Shown here: positions 17,246 through 25,661 of the stretch, one piece after another
Numbering within the stretch: position 1 is the first letter of the stretch
Layout: the number at the start of each line of letters is the position of its first letter
Source: Thiodiazotropha sp040506195
Lineage (GTDB): Bacteria > Pseudomonadota > Gammaproteobacteria > Chromatiales > Chromatiaceae
Reading direction: 5' to 3'
NCBI GenBank assembly: GCA_040506195.1
Contig: JBEVXH010000001.1
Span: 248,001 to 312,000, forward strand
DNA: 64,000 nt
The notes under the pieces: model-generated
The model's input: only the letters and a program-made list of their open reading frames with translations
What the model was told of the DNA's origin: nothing
Database searches by the model: none
Made by a program: the position numbers and the translations under genes

Positions 17246-18895
17246 TTATTGACAGAACTCCAAGTGATTACCGACCTGGTCGGTCTGGATTTCAAAATTC
17301 GAACCACATGATGAATTAAACCCTATAGGCTCTACACTCCAAGTATGGTGCCGTGTTTGAATTGCCACGTCACCCACCTGCACCCCAAATACGACCTCCC
17401 CTATAGGTTCGCCGTAGCTATTGGGTCGATCGGACCAAGCCTTTGCCAAGGTTATCGGCCGGTCCTCACACAAACAGTTCATACCACCCATTACCTCGAT
17501 GAAGACCGCCCACTTGCCTTGATCCGCGGCCAGTCGTGCCGCCTCAATCTCGGGATTGGAGACCTTATCCCGTAACATGCGTAACTCTCGCCAGACTGAA
17601 ACCGGCGGGCCGCCAAATAACTGAAATTGCCTTATTCCCCATGCTGTAGACCAGGCCTTGACCCGTTCTGCGGCTTTCGGGGCCTCCAGACCTGATTCAT
17701 CGGTCTCGATCCCAAATCCATCTACATTCTTGGAGATGTACTTGGCCACATACCCAATAGCTGTTCCCTTAGCCGGATCAATTTTTTCCACTTTGGACCT
17801 GCATTGCTGTGCACCTGGCTCATCGGGGGAATCCTGCAGTGCATAGTGCTGAAAAATGGATATCATGGCTTCGGCCTGATCAGGCCGCACAAAGACCAGA
17901 ATATGCCAATGTGGTGTGCCGTCATGGTGGGGTTCCGCAATCCTAATACCAAACATGTCAATCCCCTGCCGCGCCATGGCTGCACGAGTCCTACTCCAGA
18001 CCCGGTTCAGATAGGCCTGCCCATCACTCGGTCGACTACCATCATACTGGGGATTGGGATCCCCGCTCATACCATAGCGAGCATGAAACCGGGAGGGACA
18101 GGTCAAGGTGAGAAACAGCGCCTCGTAGCCGTTCTGCTTGGCGTAAATCTCACACCCGGCTATTCTCACCATCAACTCATTACGGCGCAGTACAGGATTG
18201 GCGAGTGAGCCGTCTATCACTTCCTGTAAATTGAAGGCCTCCCCCAACTCATTGACCACCTGCAGGGTCTCCATGAGATTGCGATTCCTCCGCTGCCGCT
18301 CCCGCCGCCTCAGCAGATTCTCATTGCTGACATAGATCTCGCCCTTTTTGTGCACCAGGCCGACCTCAATGGCTGCCGATTCGATGGCCTGAGTCTCGGC
18401 CCGTTTGAGCCGCCTTCGCCACCAGCGCTCATTGCACATACGACGGTTGGCCCCATCCAGGCCGCTCTTGACAGAGGGCTCGGCGGGCACAATGCCACTC
18501 TTCTCAGCATATCCACAAAGATACCGATATCGGGCTTCTGCTGTGTCATGCCGCGCACTGATCCAGCGGGCATTACCGGCCTTGAGCTTGGCGACACGTC
18601 GCAGGTCGTCGGCATCCTCACTCAGCACCACCCCCGGTGGACAGAGCTCATGTGCGGCTTTTCGTAGCCGGGTATTAGCTCGAAACCGGCCATTGGGTTT
18701 TGGCCAATCTTCTTCATAAAGATCTGCCAACTGACCTGCAAACCGATCCGGGATGCGCGGCAGGATTTCATGTCGCCATTTTCTTTCTGATCCACAGTCA
18801 CCCGATAATGGCCACAGGCGCTTTTCAGCGCCCATAACATAATCAGGTACCGGAGGTGCTGACCAAGTATCTGTATGGTTGATCATATAAGACAC
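17246..18895 (-). CDS. Replication initiation endonuclease, HUH superfamily (GpA-like)
   Basis: 549 residues of the phage P2/phiX174 GpA class. Motif 1 is FLTLTCPSRFH (261-271). The metal-binding HUH motif is PHWH (H329, H331). The catalytic motif GYVAKY has two tyrosines (Y382, Y386) spaced by three residues, as in two-tyrosine Rep proteins that nick one strand and drive rolling-circle replication. The start overlaps the end of the palindrome-array frame by 13 bases. The element can therefore probably replicate autonomously after excision. The nick site may lie within the gene, as in P2 and phiX174, but was not located. Confidence 0.88.
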   Translation of the reverse strand: MSYMINHTDTWSAPPVPDYVMGAEKRLWPLSGDCGSERKWRHEILPRIPDRFAGQLADLYEEDWPKPNGRFRANTRLRKAAHELCPPGVVLSEDADDLRRVAKLKAGNARWISARHDTAEARYRYLCGYAEKSGIVPAEPSVKSGLDGANRRMCNERWWRRRLKRAETQAIESAAIEVGLVHKKGEIYVSNENLLRRRERQRRNRNLMETLQVVNELGEAFNLQEVIDGSLANPVLRRNELMVRIAGCEIYAKQNGYEALFLTLTCPSRFHARYGMSGDPNPQYDGSRPSDGQAYLNRVWSRTRAAMARQGIDMFGIRIAEPHHDGTPHWHILVFVRPDQAEAMISIFQHYALQDSPDEPGAQQCRSKVEKIDPAKGTAIGYVAKYISKNVDGFGIETDESGLEAPKAAERVKAWSTAWGIRQFQLFGGPPVSVWRELRMLRDKVSNPEIEAARLAADQGKWAVFIEVMGGMNCLCEDRPITLAKAWSDRPNSYGEPIGEVVFGVQVGDVAIQTRHHTWSVEPIGFNSSCGSNFEIQTDQVGNHLEFCQ

Positions 18896-19257
18896 CTCAG
18901 CAGATCAACCTCATCGAGTGGGTAAACCTTCTTAAAGTCAGAAAGCCTAATTAGGGTTGTGCCCTCCTTTGGGGTACCATCATTTATATAAGTAGTGCCC
19001 TTTAAGAAAATCTTGCCATTCTCAATGACTATTTCCCTAATTAGGGTCTTTCCCTTTAAGGGAACCCCCTTATATAAGGAAATTTCCTTATATAAGGTTA
19101 TCCCCCTAATTAGGATCATCCCCCCCATGAAGAGGATCTCATCGAAATGAGTGGTTCCCTTTAAGGAACAATCCTCACTAAAGTGAGTAATCCCCTTAAA
19201 GGCCTTTTTCTCATCTAGATAGGTAATTGTGGTTTTGTGGTTATCAGTGGTTGTCAT
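18883..19257 (-). CDS. Repetitive open frame over a palindrome array (hexad repeats; coding status uncertain)
   Basis: 124 codons, ATG at 19257, two bases after the alpA stop, ending inside the rep start region. The product has about 15 six-residue units of the form T-[LH]-[YIFK]-[KRSD]-[GE]-x (for example TLYKEI, SLYKGV, TLIREI, THFDEI), without signal or membrane segment. It could be a small beta-solenoid. The DNA under each unit is a short palindrome kept in the same frame, so the nucleotide structure, not the protein, may be the selected trait. Gene spacing (alpA, then this frame, then rep) suggests translational coupling. No homologue is recognised. Confidence 0.45.
   Translation of the reverse strand: MTTTDNHKTTITYLDEKKAFKGITHFSEDCSLKGTTHFDEILFMGGMILIRGITLYKEISLYKGVPLKGKTLIREIVIENGKIFLKGTTYINDGTPKEGTTLIRLSDFKKVYPLDEVDLLRCLI
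18931..19220. repeat. Array of about 17 short diverse palindromes, period near 18 bp
   Basis: Palindromes or mini-hairpins occur at 18931 CTTAAAG, 18946 CCTAATTAGG, 18984 TTATATAA, 19000 CTTTAAG, 19017 CATTCTCAATG, 19035 CCCTAATTAGGG, 19050 TTCCCTTTAAGGGAA, 19068 and 19086 CCTTATATAAGG, 19105 CCTAATTAGG, 19116 TCAT-C7-ATGA, 19138 CTCATCGAAATGAG, 19154 GTTCC-N6-GGAAC, 19174 CTCACTAAAGTGAG, 19194 CCTTAAAGG and 19213 ATCTAGAT; a weak one is near 18969. Mean centre spacing is 17.7 bases. Sequences differ but symmetry is kept. Confidence 0.85.
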
Positions 19258-19259
19258 TG

Positions 19260-19460
19260 TTATTCTCCTGAATCACTGGTGGATTGACGTACTTGTGAAT
19301 TGATATAGGTGTTGAGGTCATCCGCACGATAGCGAACGGCTCTCGCACCAATTTTCACAAAGGGGATGCGTGCACCAGCCCAGCGGTCACGCTCTAAGAA
19401 GGCTTTGCTGACGCCCAGGAACTGGGCCGCTTCAGCCGTATTGAGTAGTGTTTCTTGCAT
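19260..19460 (-). CDS. alpA: AlpA-family excisionase/regulator
   Basis: 66 residues with a MerR-like winged helix: LLNTAEAAQFLGVSKAFLERDRW followed by IPFVKIGARAVRYRADDLNTYI. The family includes P4-type AlpA, which activates or represses integrase and acts as recombination directionality factor. It is the first gene of an apparent alpA-array-rep unit. Its upstream region carries three 20-bp iteron-like repeats, a plausible binding site for this protein. Confidence 0.87.
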   Translation of the reverse strand: MQETLLNTAEAAQFLGVSKAFLERDRWAGARIPFVKIGARAVRYRADDLNTYINSQVRQSTSDSGE

Positions 19461-19538
19461 TTTCTTCTCCGTATTTCAGTTGAGTACGAAGAAGACAGTA
19501 GGTGATAGGACTCAGGAAAAGAATCCCGGTGCTGAGAA

Positions 19539-19598
19539 GCGATATATTCGAACTAGCAGTGATATATTTTTGCTAGCAGAAATATATAGAAATGCTTA
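19539..19598 (-). repeat. Three 20-bp iteron-like direct repeats upstream of alpA
   Basis: Three units in exact 20-bp register (19539, 19559, 19579) share g-n-n-ATATAT near the left and GCTAGCA-like sequence near the right. Units 1 and 2 match best; unit 3 is degenerate. Their place in the alpA promoter region suits an operator; a replication origin is another option. Confidence 0.6.
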
Positions 19599-20348
19599 AT
19601 TACTCCTCCTCTTCTCCTGACCAATCCATATTTCTAGCCGTTTGACCGGTTCATCAGTACGGATAAGCCGCTTTAAATCTTCAGGGGTTTCATCCCATAT
19701 ACGTGATGCAGCATGCCGATTGGAGTGATCTTGATAGCACTCTCTCCATCGCGTGATAACAAATATTTTTAGTGGCTCATATTTTTTAGCTTTTATTTTA
19801 CCGCCCTGGGATCGCGATTTTCTGACCTTATTTTCTGAGTCGTATAAAAACTGTCCTGCTGTTGCTGCCTCAAAGGCTTCTAGCAGGTAGTCGATCGTAT
19901 TCTGTCCACCTGTGCTGATGAGATAATCATCAACAACATCCATAGTATCTTCATCGGCTATTTTATCGATTTTGTTTTGGAGCTGGGCGGCCATACCAAT
20001 ATGGGCCAGTGATAGCACAGCAAAGTATTCTGGCCAGGTCGCATTGGCGAATAATTTTTGATCACTGATATCAAAATCGTCCATGTAGAGCCTGAGAGCA
20101 TTTGCCTGTGTCGAGACATAGTCGTCGTTATCAACAGCCTTGACTGACTCCTCAAACTCAAGCTTCGCACCGTCTTCAAGCATACAGATCAAACTATCGA
20201 GCGCATTCCTCACATCCTGATCTAAGCGGTTTTTCAACAATGCTCTCGCTCGAACAGCCACCAAATTGAAAAAGAAGCCATGGGGAAAATCCGGTGGAAG
20301 CTCTTCGTTTAATGGTGCGTATTCCTCGAAAGCATCGGCGCTGATCAT
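19596..20348 (-). CDS. Uncharacterised island protein with basic C-terminal segment
   Basis: 250 residues, no family recognised. The N-terminal two thirds are acidic and helical (LDQDVRNALDSLICMLEDG, QNKIDKIADEDTMDVVDDY). The C-terminus is basic (KVRKSRSQGGKIKAKKYEPLK, then RWRECYQDHSNRHAASRIW), similar in style to DNA-binding tails of phage and island regulatory proteins. No signal peptide or membrane segment. The gene shares its strand with the rest of the element, and the alpA repeats begin at its 3' end. Confidence 0.55.
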   Translation of the reverse strand: MISADAFEEYAPLNEELPPDFPHGFFFNLVAVRARALLKNRLDQDVRNALDSLICMLEDGAKLEFEESVKAVDNDDYVSTQANALRLYMDDFDISDQKLFANATWPEYFAVLSLAHIGMAAQLQNKIDKIADEDTMDVVDDYLISTGGQNTIDYLLEAFEAATAGQFLYDSENKVRKSRSQGGKIKAKKYEPLKIFVITRWRECYQDHSNRHAASRIWDETPEDLKRLIRTDEPVKRLEIWIGQEKRRSN

Positions 20349-20394
20349 CTATTTTCCTTTTTGGGTAGGTTTAGGTGCCCTATCGAACATATGG

Positions 20395-20700
20395 CTACGA
20401 CTCGTTTGAAACAGCTTTACGAACCTCGCTATATCGCATGTAGGACAAATCACCTCTAGCGACCAGCTGTTTTTCGCCAACCAGTTTTCTTAATCTTTGT
20501 GAGTAGTAAATATCTGGTATACCACTGATCCTACAAGGATTTTCCAGCATTGTTTTAGCTACAACCATAGCCACCTTGCGCCATTTATCATTGGTATTCG
20601 ATAAGAGTGCCATATCAATTTCAGACACTTCGTCCACGGTCAGCTGCCCCACCAATTGTTCTTGTTCTGGTGTTAATTTTCCATCTGGCTCCATGTCCAT
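20395..20700 (-). CDS. DUF3658-like protein
   Basis: 101 residues. The stretch EIDMALLSNTNDKWRKVAMV, then IPDIYYSQRLRKLV and GDLSYMRYSEVRKA, follows the DUF3658 pattern (D-ALL...WRKVA...D-Y..R...L...G-L..MR-SEVR). DUF3658 proteins are often found in immunity-like or accessory loci; the biochemical role is unknown. It follows the next gene upstream (20722-21174) by 21 bases, so the two form a pair. Confidence 0.6.
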   Translation of the reverse strand: MDMEPDGKLTPEQEQLVGQLTVDEVSEIDMALLSNTNDKWRKVAMVVAKTMLENPCRISGIPDIYYSQRLRKLVGEKQLVARGDLSYMRYSEVRKAVSNES

Positions 20701-20721
20701 ATAGCGCTACCTCTAAGGTTT

Positions 20722-21174
20722 TTATCCTCTCGGATCACATGTAATATCTTTATCTAATTTCCCTGACCAAGTCCTTATTTTGATCCGATTTGCATACGGG
20801 TATTCTTCGTTGCTTGTCGGCACGTCGCTATAGTCAATCAACATCGAGCCACACCATTCATCATCCCGCCAATAGCTGACAACTGCAGAGTTATCGGAGG
20901 TGATCTGATCTATCAGTGTTTTTGCATCGCCACCATCATCATTCTCAAGATCAAAGAAATGCCCGTGATATGAATCGAATGAAACGGTTATTTCATCTCC
21001 GTATGTATAAATCCTCAATGGTGCCTTTACGTTGTTAGAGGGAGGTGTGATGACCAAATTGAAATATGTTTCACCATTGTATTCTTCAGTATCCGCAACA
21101 TCCTTCCACTCTGGATACATCGCGAGTATCTGAGCTGCCATTTTCTTTGAATACTGGCTCAGTTCTTTGTCCAT
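20722..21174 (-). CDS. Uncharacterised immunity-like protein
   Basis: 150 residues, acidic, no signal peptide. A segment RIYTYGDEITVSFDSYHGHFFD resembles the central strands of several small immunity-protein families of polymorphic toxin systems, but I cannot name one with confidence. The C-terminus ends IRTWSGKLDKDIT. No cognate toxin is visible. It is paired with the DUF3658-like gene and lies next to the integrase, the usual place for island cargo. Confidence 0.45.
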   Translation of the reverse strand: MDKELSQYSKKMAAQILAMYPEWKDVADTEEYNGETYFNLVITPPSNNVKAPLRIYTYGDEITVSFDSYHGHFFDLENDDGGDAKTLIDQITSDNSAVVSYWRDDEWCGSMLIDYSDVPTSNEEYPYANRIKIRTWSGKLDKDITCDPRG

Positions 21175-21194
21175 AAAAAATCCCTACATTTTCC

Positions 21195-22427
21195 TTAACT
21201 TACATGCCCTTTCATGGTCATTGGTACTATATTACTCGGTGCTGTGTATCCTGCAGCGTGCAAAATAGCCTGAGTGATTTTCTCCATGGCCGGCCGTAAT
21301 CGTTCCGGATCCATGATGATATACCCCGCCGTCACATCATTCGGCATCTTGTGGTTGACCAGGTGCTTGATCGCATACTGGGAGAGCTCCAGGCTCTCAG
21401 CCACGGTGATAAAGGTCCGCCGCAGGTCATGAAGGGTAAAGGTGACCCCTGACCACTCCGTGACTTTAAACAGCTGCTTACGGGGCTCGATAATTCGGCC
21501 CCCGCTGCTACCCGGAAAGACATAGCTGCTGTCATGCCGTCCTTCTCGCCGCTTGAGCAGCTCAAAAAGGTAGTCGGAGAGGGGCAGGATGAGGGGTTCC
21601 CGGTTCTTGGTGTCGTGGATGGTCAGCGTCCGATCGACAAAATCCACATCCTCCCACTGCAGATTTATCCCCTCGGAGCGGCGCAGGCCGGTGAAAAGCA
21701 GCAGCATCAGGTAGTCAGCAATGGTCTCGGAGGTGGGATCCCCCTCCCCTCGCAGTCGCTCCACCGCCTGGAACCAGGCCGGGAGCTCGGATTTCTTGAT
21801 TAAGGTACGGCGTCGCTCCACCCGATACCAGGCCTTAACGTGGGAAAGGCGGTCAACCGGGTTTTCCGGGAACAGGGAACGGCCCTGGCGGTCCTCGTAC
21901 TGACCCCGGGCGAAGTTGAAGATGGCCTTGAGTAACCGCATGGCGTTATTCGCCCTGGCCTCGGAGCGTTGTCCATACTCCCGATGGCGCTTCTGAATCA
22001 TATCCTTGGTGATGTCGCGGAGCTCTTTGGCCTGCCAGTCCTTGAAAATCTCTTTCATCAAACGCCGATAATCCAGGACCGTGGTCTCTTTGAGTCCCGA
22101 GCGCACCGTGAGATAGAGCTCGAAGACCTCCCGCAGGGTCACTGACTGGGCCTCTCGGTCCTTTTGCTCAGATATGGGGTCATGGCCGCTGGCCACCTGT
22201 CCAAGAAACTGTTGGGCATTCTTACGGGCCTGCTCCACAGTCAAAGCGCCATAGCGACCCAGTGTCTTACGCTTGACCTTGCCGTTGATCCGTTTTTCTA
22301 CGATGAAGCTTTTCGTCCCCCCAGCGCTCACGCGCAGGGCAAAACCCTTCAAAAAATCGTCGCGATAGAAGACCTGACCCTTGGCAGGAAGGGCGACTTG
22401 TTCCACCGCTGTCTTGGTGAGTCTCAT
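21195..22427 (-). CDS. Tyrosine-type site-specific integrase
   Basis: 410 residues. An N-terminal DUF4102 arm-binding domain (1-85, FLKGFALRVSAGGTKSFIVEKR), a SAM-like core-binding domain (about 95-185) and a catalytic domain are present. The R-H-R-H-Y residues are R249 (TGLRRSEG), H333 and R336 (HDLRRTF), H359 (LVNHK) and Y369 (TAGYI). The gene ends the element nearest attR, and its promoter lies in the interval holding the arm-type repeats, so integrase probably regulates its own expression. Confidence 0.96.
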   Translation of the reverse strand: MRLTKTAVEQVALPAKGQVFYRDDFLKGFALRVSAGGTKSFIVEKRINGKVKRKTLGRYGALTVEQARKNAQQFLGQVASGHDPISEQKDREAQSVTLREVFELYLTVRSGLKETTVLDYRRLMKEIFKDWQAKELRDITKDMIQKRHREYGQRSEARANNAMRLLKAIFNFARGQYEDRQGRSLFPENPVDRLSHVKAWYRVERRRTLIKKSELPAWFQAVERLRGEGDPTSETIADYLMLLLFTGLRRSEGINLQWEDVDFVDRTLTIHDTKNREPLILPLSDYLFELLKRREGRHDSSYVFPGSSGGRIIEPRKQLFKVTEWSGVTFTLHDLRRTFITVAESLELSQYAIKHLVNHKMPNDVTAGYIIMDPERLRPAMEKITQAILHAAGYTAPSNIVPMTMKGHVS

Positions 22428-22456
22428 GGTGTCCCCTTAAAATCCCTTGGTCCGAA

Positions 22457-22583
22457 ATGTAGACGTATAGTAGACGTTTGAGATCAAGCGTCTACAAATT
22501 CCTTCAAAGACCATGGGACAAGAGTAATACGGTAACACACGGTTTGTAAAGGGATTTAAAAGAGTTTCAAAGATATGTAGACA
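22457..22583. repeat. Candidate integrase arm-type sites, right end
   Basis: Copies of the GTAGACG word are at 22457-22465 (ATGTAGACG), 22470-22476 (GTAGACG), 22489-22496 (inverted, CGTCTACA) and 22575-22583 (ATGTAGACA). They lie between the integrase start and attR and match the pair at 12115-12134. Confidence 0.55.
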
Positions 22584-22606
22584 GGGTAAAAAGGGGGGTA
22601 AAAGCG

Positions 22607-22652
22607 CTCATAATCCCTTGGTCCTAGGTTCGAGTCCTAGTGGGCCCACCAA
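22607..22652 (+). repeat. attR: 46-bp copy of the tRNA 3' half
   Basis: Identical to 12015-12060; no 5' half of a tRNA precedes it, so it is not a tRNA gene. It marks the right end of the element. Confidence 0.93.
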
Positions 22653-22791
22653 AATAATGATTGAATTTATACCGGTTTCTGCGTCGAGATATACCCTTTT
22701 CTAATCCCAATTCTTAACCCTGACTCTGAAATCGGCTGGTTGTGGCTACAGCAATTCGGCAATCTGATTTGGTATGGCGCCCGCCAGTGAT

Positions 22792-23472
22792 TCATTGATC
22801 CACCAATTCCCCGTCAGGTGTGACTACGGGTAACCCGAACACCTGCCATAGTTGCATACCACCACGATAGTAATGCAGCTTTTCTGCAGGATAGCCGATA
22901 CTGAGCAGGCCGCGAATCGCCGTGGGCGACTGGCCACACCAAGGTCCGTTACACCACAACACCAAGGTTTTGGCTTCAGTGAAATCCCAGTTCTTGTCTC
23001 TCTTTTTAGCGCCGAACAGTATCAGTGACTCCTCCAAGGTGATCTCGTCCGCGCCTTGATCTGGATTTAGATGTGTAAAGGGGACATTGATCGACCCTGG
23101 AATGGTGCCGCGTTCATGCCAGTCAGGGGTCCGGGCATCGATCAACAGGCCACTGCCCTCACCCAGCGCTGTTTTCATGAATGCGATCAGCTCAACCTCA
23201 CCGATGGTATTGACGCCCTCCGTCACTTGTATCGGTTGTGCACAAAAGGGAGGACATGGCCGTGAAGTGCGGGCAAAGTCGAACTCGAGTAAGGCGTCGG
23301 TATCCTGGTTGCGGCGTATCAACAACTCCTTGCCGGCATGTTTTACACTGAACTCCCCTATCTCGGGAGTAATCATGACCTCTAAAGTATCTGCACCAGA
23401 TACGGCCGATAACAATGCCGCAAACAGGCTTAAAATTAAAACAGATATCTTTTTGTTTCCCATAGGGATCAT
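22792..23472 (-). CDS. Exported rhodanese-domain protein
   Basis: 226 residues with an N-terminal signal sequence (KKISVLILSLFAALLSAVSGA). A single rhodanese domain (about 100-215) has the expected LLIDARTPDWHERGTIPGSI and the active-site loop CNGPWCGQSP, with an extra Cys (CNGPWC) that could act with the catalytic one. Rhodaneses move sulfane sulfur between donors and thiols. A periplasmic copy suits a sulfur-metabolising bacterium, but the substrate is unknown. It stands alone on the minus strand, just outside the element. Confidence 0.82.
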   Translation of the reverse strand: MIPMGNKKISVLILSLFAALLSAVSGADTLEVMITPEIGEFSVKHAGKELLIRRNQDTDALLEFDFARTSRPCPPFCAQPIQVTEGVNTIGEVELIAFMKTALGEGSGLLIDARTPDWHERGTIPGSINVPFTHLNPDQGADEITLEESLILFGAKKRDKNWDFTEAKTLVLWCNGPWCGQSPTAIRGLLSIGYPAEKLHYYRGGMQLWQVFGLPVVTPDGELVDQ

Positions 23473-23605
23473 CCTGTCGATCTGAATTTCAAAGGAGATT
23501 ATATCAATTCACAGATCAAAACATTTGACCTCTCGACGACAGCTCACTAGGCTCAGAGGTCAGCATCGATCGCTAACGGTAAAATAACTCGATATACCAA
23601 CCAAG

Positions 23606-25612
23606 ATGGCAACAGCTAACGAAATCAAACATCTCGTTGAAAAGTTGAACGCTGCCACCGCACGCATCAAACAGCGCCTTACCGAGCGGTACCTTGCACA
23701 AATCCCGATTCAGCCGAAGACCAAGAGGGGATCCGACCCAAAATCGATCTGGTGGGGTTATTTTCCGGTAGTGCTGGTAGCCATACTGGGACTTACAATA
23801 ACCATTGTGCTGTTCGTGCAATCGATGCGATGGGAAAAAAACCAGGTTGAAATCGCGTTTAGAGAGGCCTCCCAGGACAGAATTCTGGTGATCCAGCGAG
23901 AAATCAAACACTCGCTGCGTATTGTTCTCGACATTGCCAGTTTTTTTGAAGCTTCCGAAATCGTCGGTCGGCGCGAATTTCGAAAATTCGTCGGCCCGGC
24001 ATTGAAGAACCAGGCCGGAATAAAAACTCTGGAGTGGGTCCCTGTCGTTACTGACGAGATGCGTCAGGCATTCATCGAAGAAGCCCGCCAGAGTTTTCCT
24101 CCATTTGAGATCCTGGAAATGGATGACTCCGGCATGCTCAACAAAAGCCCGCGTCGGCTGTTCTACTACCCGATTCTCTATATACAACCCTACCAGTACA
24201 ATAAACAATTGCTTGGTCTCAACATGGGGGCCGATCCCACCGCCTCCAATCTGTTCAGCGAAGCGGAAATCACGCGTGAAATCCAGGTTTCTCCCGGTAT
24301 TTACCTTAATGACGATGGTGAACGAAAGACCGGAATCATGGTTGCCGCCCCTGTCTTCTTCAATGCTGATAATGCAAACGAAGAGCCCCCTCAAGCGAAT
24401 GTATCAACCAGAGGATTCGCCATAGGCGTGTTCTATATCGGTGAGATTATCGAACGCGCACTGGAGAGTCTCCTTCCCGGCGGGATAGACATCCACTTCT
24501 ACCAAAGCGATGGGGATCGGGAAGGACGCCTACTCTATAGCCATCATACCCGATTGCGAGACAGTTCAACGGTTACTGATAGTGACATTAACCAAGAAAT
24601 CTCCTACGCTCAGGAGATAAATGTCGGGACTCAGCAATGGAAAATAGTGTGTAACAGCGCATCGGGCAAGTTCACGGCAGACACGTGGAGCAGTTGGGTC
24701 ATCTTCTTTGGGAGTCTGGCGTTCACTCTGCTGTTCACGATCTATATCGCAACACTCGTCGGACGAGCTAGACAGGTCAGACTGGAAGTCGAGGAGAGAA
24801 CAGCACAACTATGGGAAGTAGTGCAGGCACTGAATCAGGAAGTAATCGAGCGCAAATCGGCTGAGCAGGAGTTACAGAGGCTCAATGAAACTCTGGAACA
24901 CCATATCGCCAACCGTACGGCAGAGGCTGAGCGCAGAGCTCAATACCTCGAACAGTTCGCCTACGTCACATCGCATGACCTGAAGGCGCCTTTACGTGCG
25001 GTATCGAATCTTGCCCAATGGATCGAAGAGGACCTCCATGACAAACTGGACGATGCTGCTAAAGAACAACTTGCCCTGCTCCGTGACCGCGTCAAAAGAA
25101 TGCATGATCTCATAGAGGGGTTGCTAGAGTACTCAAGGGTCGGCCGGAGTTCCGACCCGGAGAGCCTGGTGGACACCCAGGAGCTGGTAGAGGAGATTAT
25201 CGACTCCCTCTCCACTTCTGATAGATTTTCTATCAAGATCAAAAGCAAGATGCCCACTCTGAAAACTGATCGCCTGCAGCTTGTGCAAGTCCTTTCCAAC
25301 CTGATCAGCAACAGCCTGATGCATCATGGCGGAAAGAAGGGGAAGATACGGATCAAGTGTGACGATTTAGATCAATTTTACCAATTTTCAGTTTGTGATG
25401 ATGGCCAAGGTATTGCACCGCAATACCACAAAAAGATTTTCCTGATGTTCCAAACACTGGAATCAAGTGATTTGGAAAGCAGTACCGGTATCGGCCTGGC
25501 GCTGGTAAAAAAGATTGTCGAAGAGCATGGAGGCACCATAAAATTAAGATCGGAGCCCGGGGAAGGAGCATGCTTCTATTTTACCTGGCCGAAAGTCAGC
25601 CCGTCCGAGTAA
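23606..25612 (+). CDS. CHASE-domain sensor histidine kinase
   Basis: 668 residues. Membrane spans at about 52-72 and 364-386 enclose a periplasmic CHASE domain (about 95-345, with KTLEWVPVVTDEMRQAF). After a coiled coil (400-450) comes a HisKA domain, YVTSHDLKAPLRAV, phospho-acceptor H457, and a HATPase domain (NLISNSLMHHGG, DDGQGIAPQ, GIGLALVKKIVEEHGG). The HisKA-HATPase type is that of phytochrome-like kinases, which usually signal to single-domain receivers, as with the next gene. The first 50 residues are an unusual charged cytoplasmic leader. Confidence 0.9.
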   Translation: MATANEIKHLVEKLNAATARIKQRLTERYLAQIPIQPKTKRGSDPKSIWWGYFPVVLVAILGLTITIVLFVQSMRWEKNQVEIAFREASQDRILVIQREIKHSLRIVLDIASFFEASEIVGRREFRKFVGPALKNQAGIKTLEWVPVVTDEMRQAFIEEARQSFPPFEILEMDDSGMLNKSPRRLFYYPILYIQPYQYNKQLLGLNMGADPTASNLFSEAEITREIQVSPGIYLNDDGERKTGIMVAAPVFFNADNANEEPPQANVSTRGFAIGVFYIGEIIERALESLLPGGIDIHFYQSDGDREGRLLYSHHTRLRDSSTVTDSDINQEISYAQEINVGTQQWKIVCNSASGKFTADTWSSWVIFFGSLAFTLLFTIYIATLVGRARQVRLEVEERTAQLWEVVQALNQEVIERKSAEQELQRLNETLEHHIANRTAEAERRAQYLEQFAYVTSHDLKAPLRAVSNLAQWIEEDLHDKLDDAAKEQLALLRDRVKRMHDLIEGLLEYSRVGRSSDPESLVDTQELVEEIIDSLSTSDRFSIKIKSKMPTLKTDRLQLVQVLSNLISNSLMHHGGKKGKIRIKCDDLDQFYQFSVCDDGQGIAPQYHKKIFLMFQTLESSDLESSTGIGLALVKKIVEEHGGTIKLRSEPGEGACFYFTWPKVSPSE

Positions 25613-25661
25613 GCTGAGATTGAGATTCTATTCCACATACTAAGAAACAAGTATCCTGATC

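Noticed and set aside
18931..19220. CRISPR array
   Set aside because: Period is about 18 bp, units are palindromes of varying sequence, and there is no constant repeat or unique spacers; no cas genes are near.
22607..22652. Second tRNA gene at the right end of the island
   Set aside because: Only the 3' half is present (46 bp); without 5' acceptor and D arm it cannot fold, so it is the attR duplicate.
23573..24394. Minus-strand frame of 273 codons opposite the CHASE kinase
   Set aside because: The plus strand has clear CHASE and kinase motifs; the opposite frame has none.
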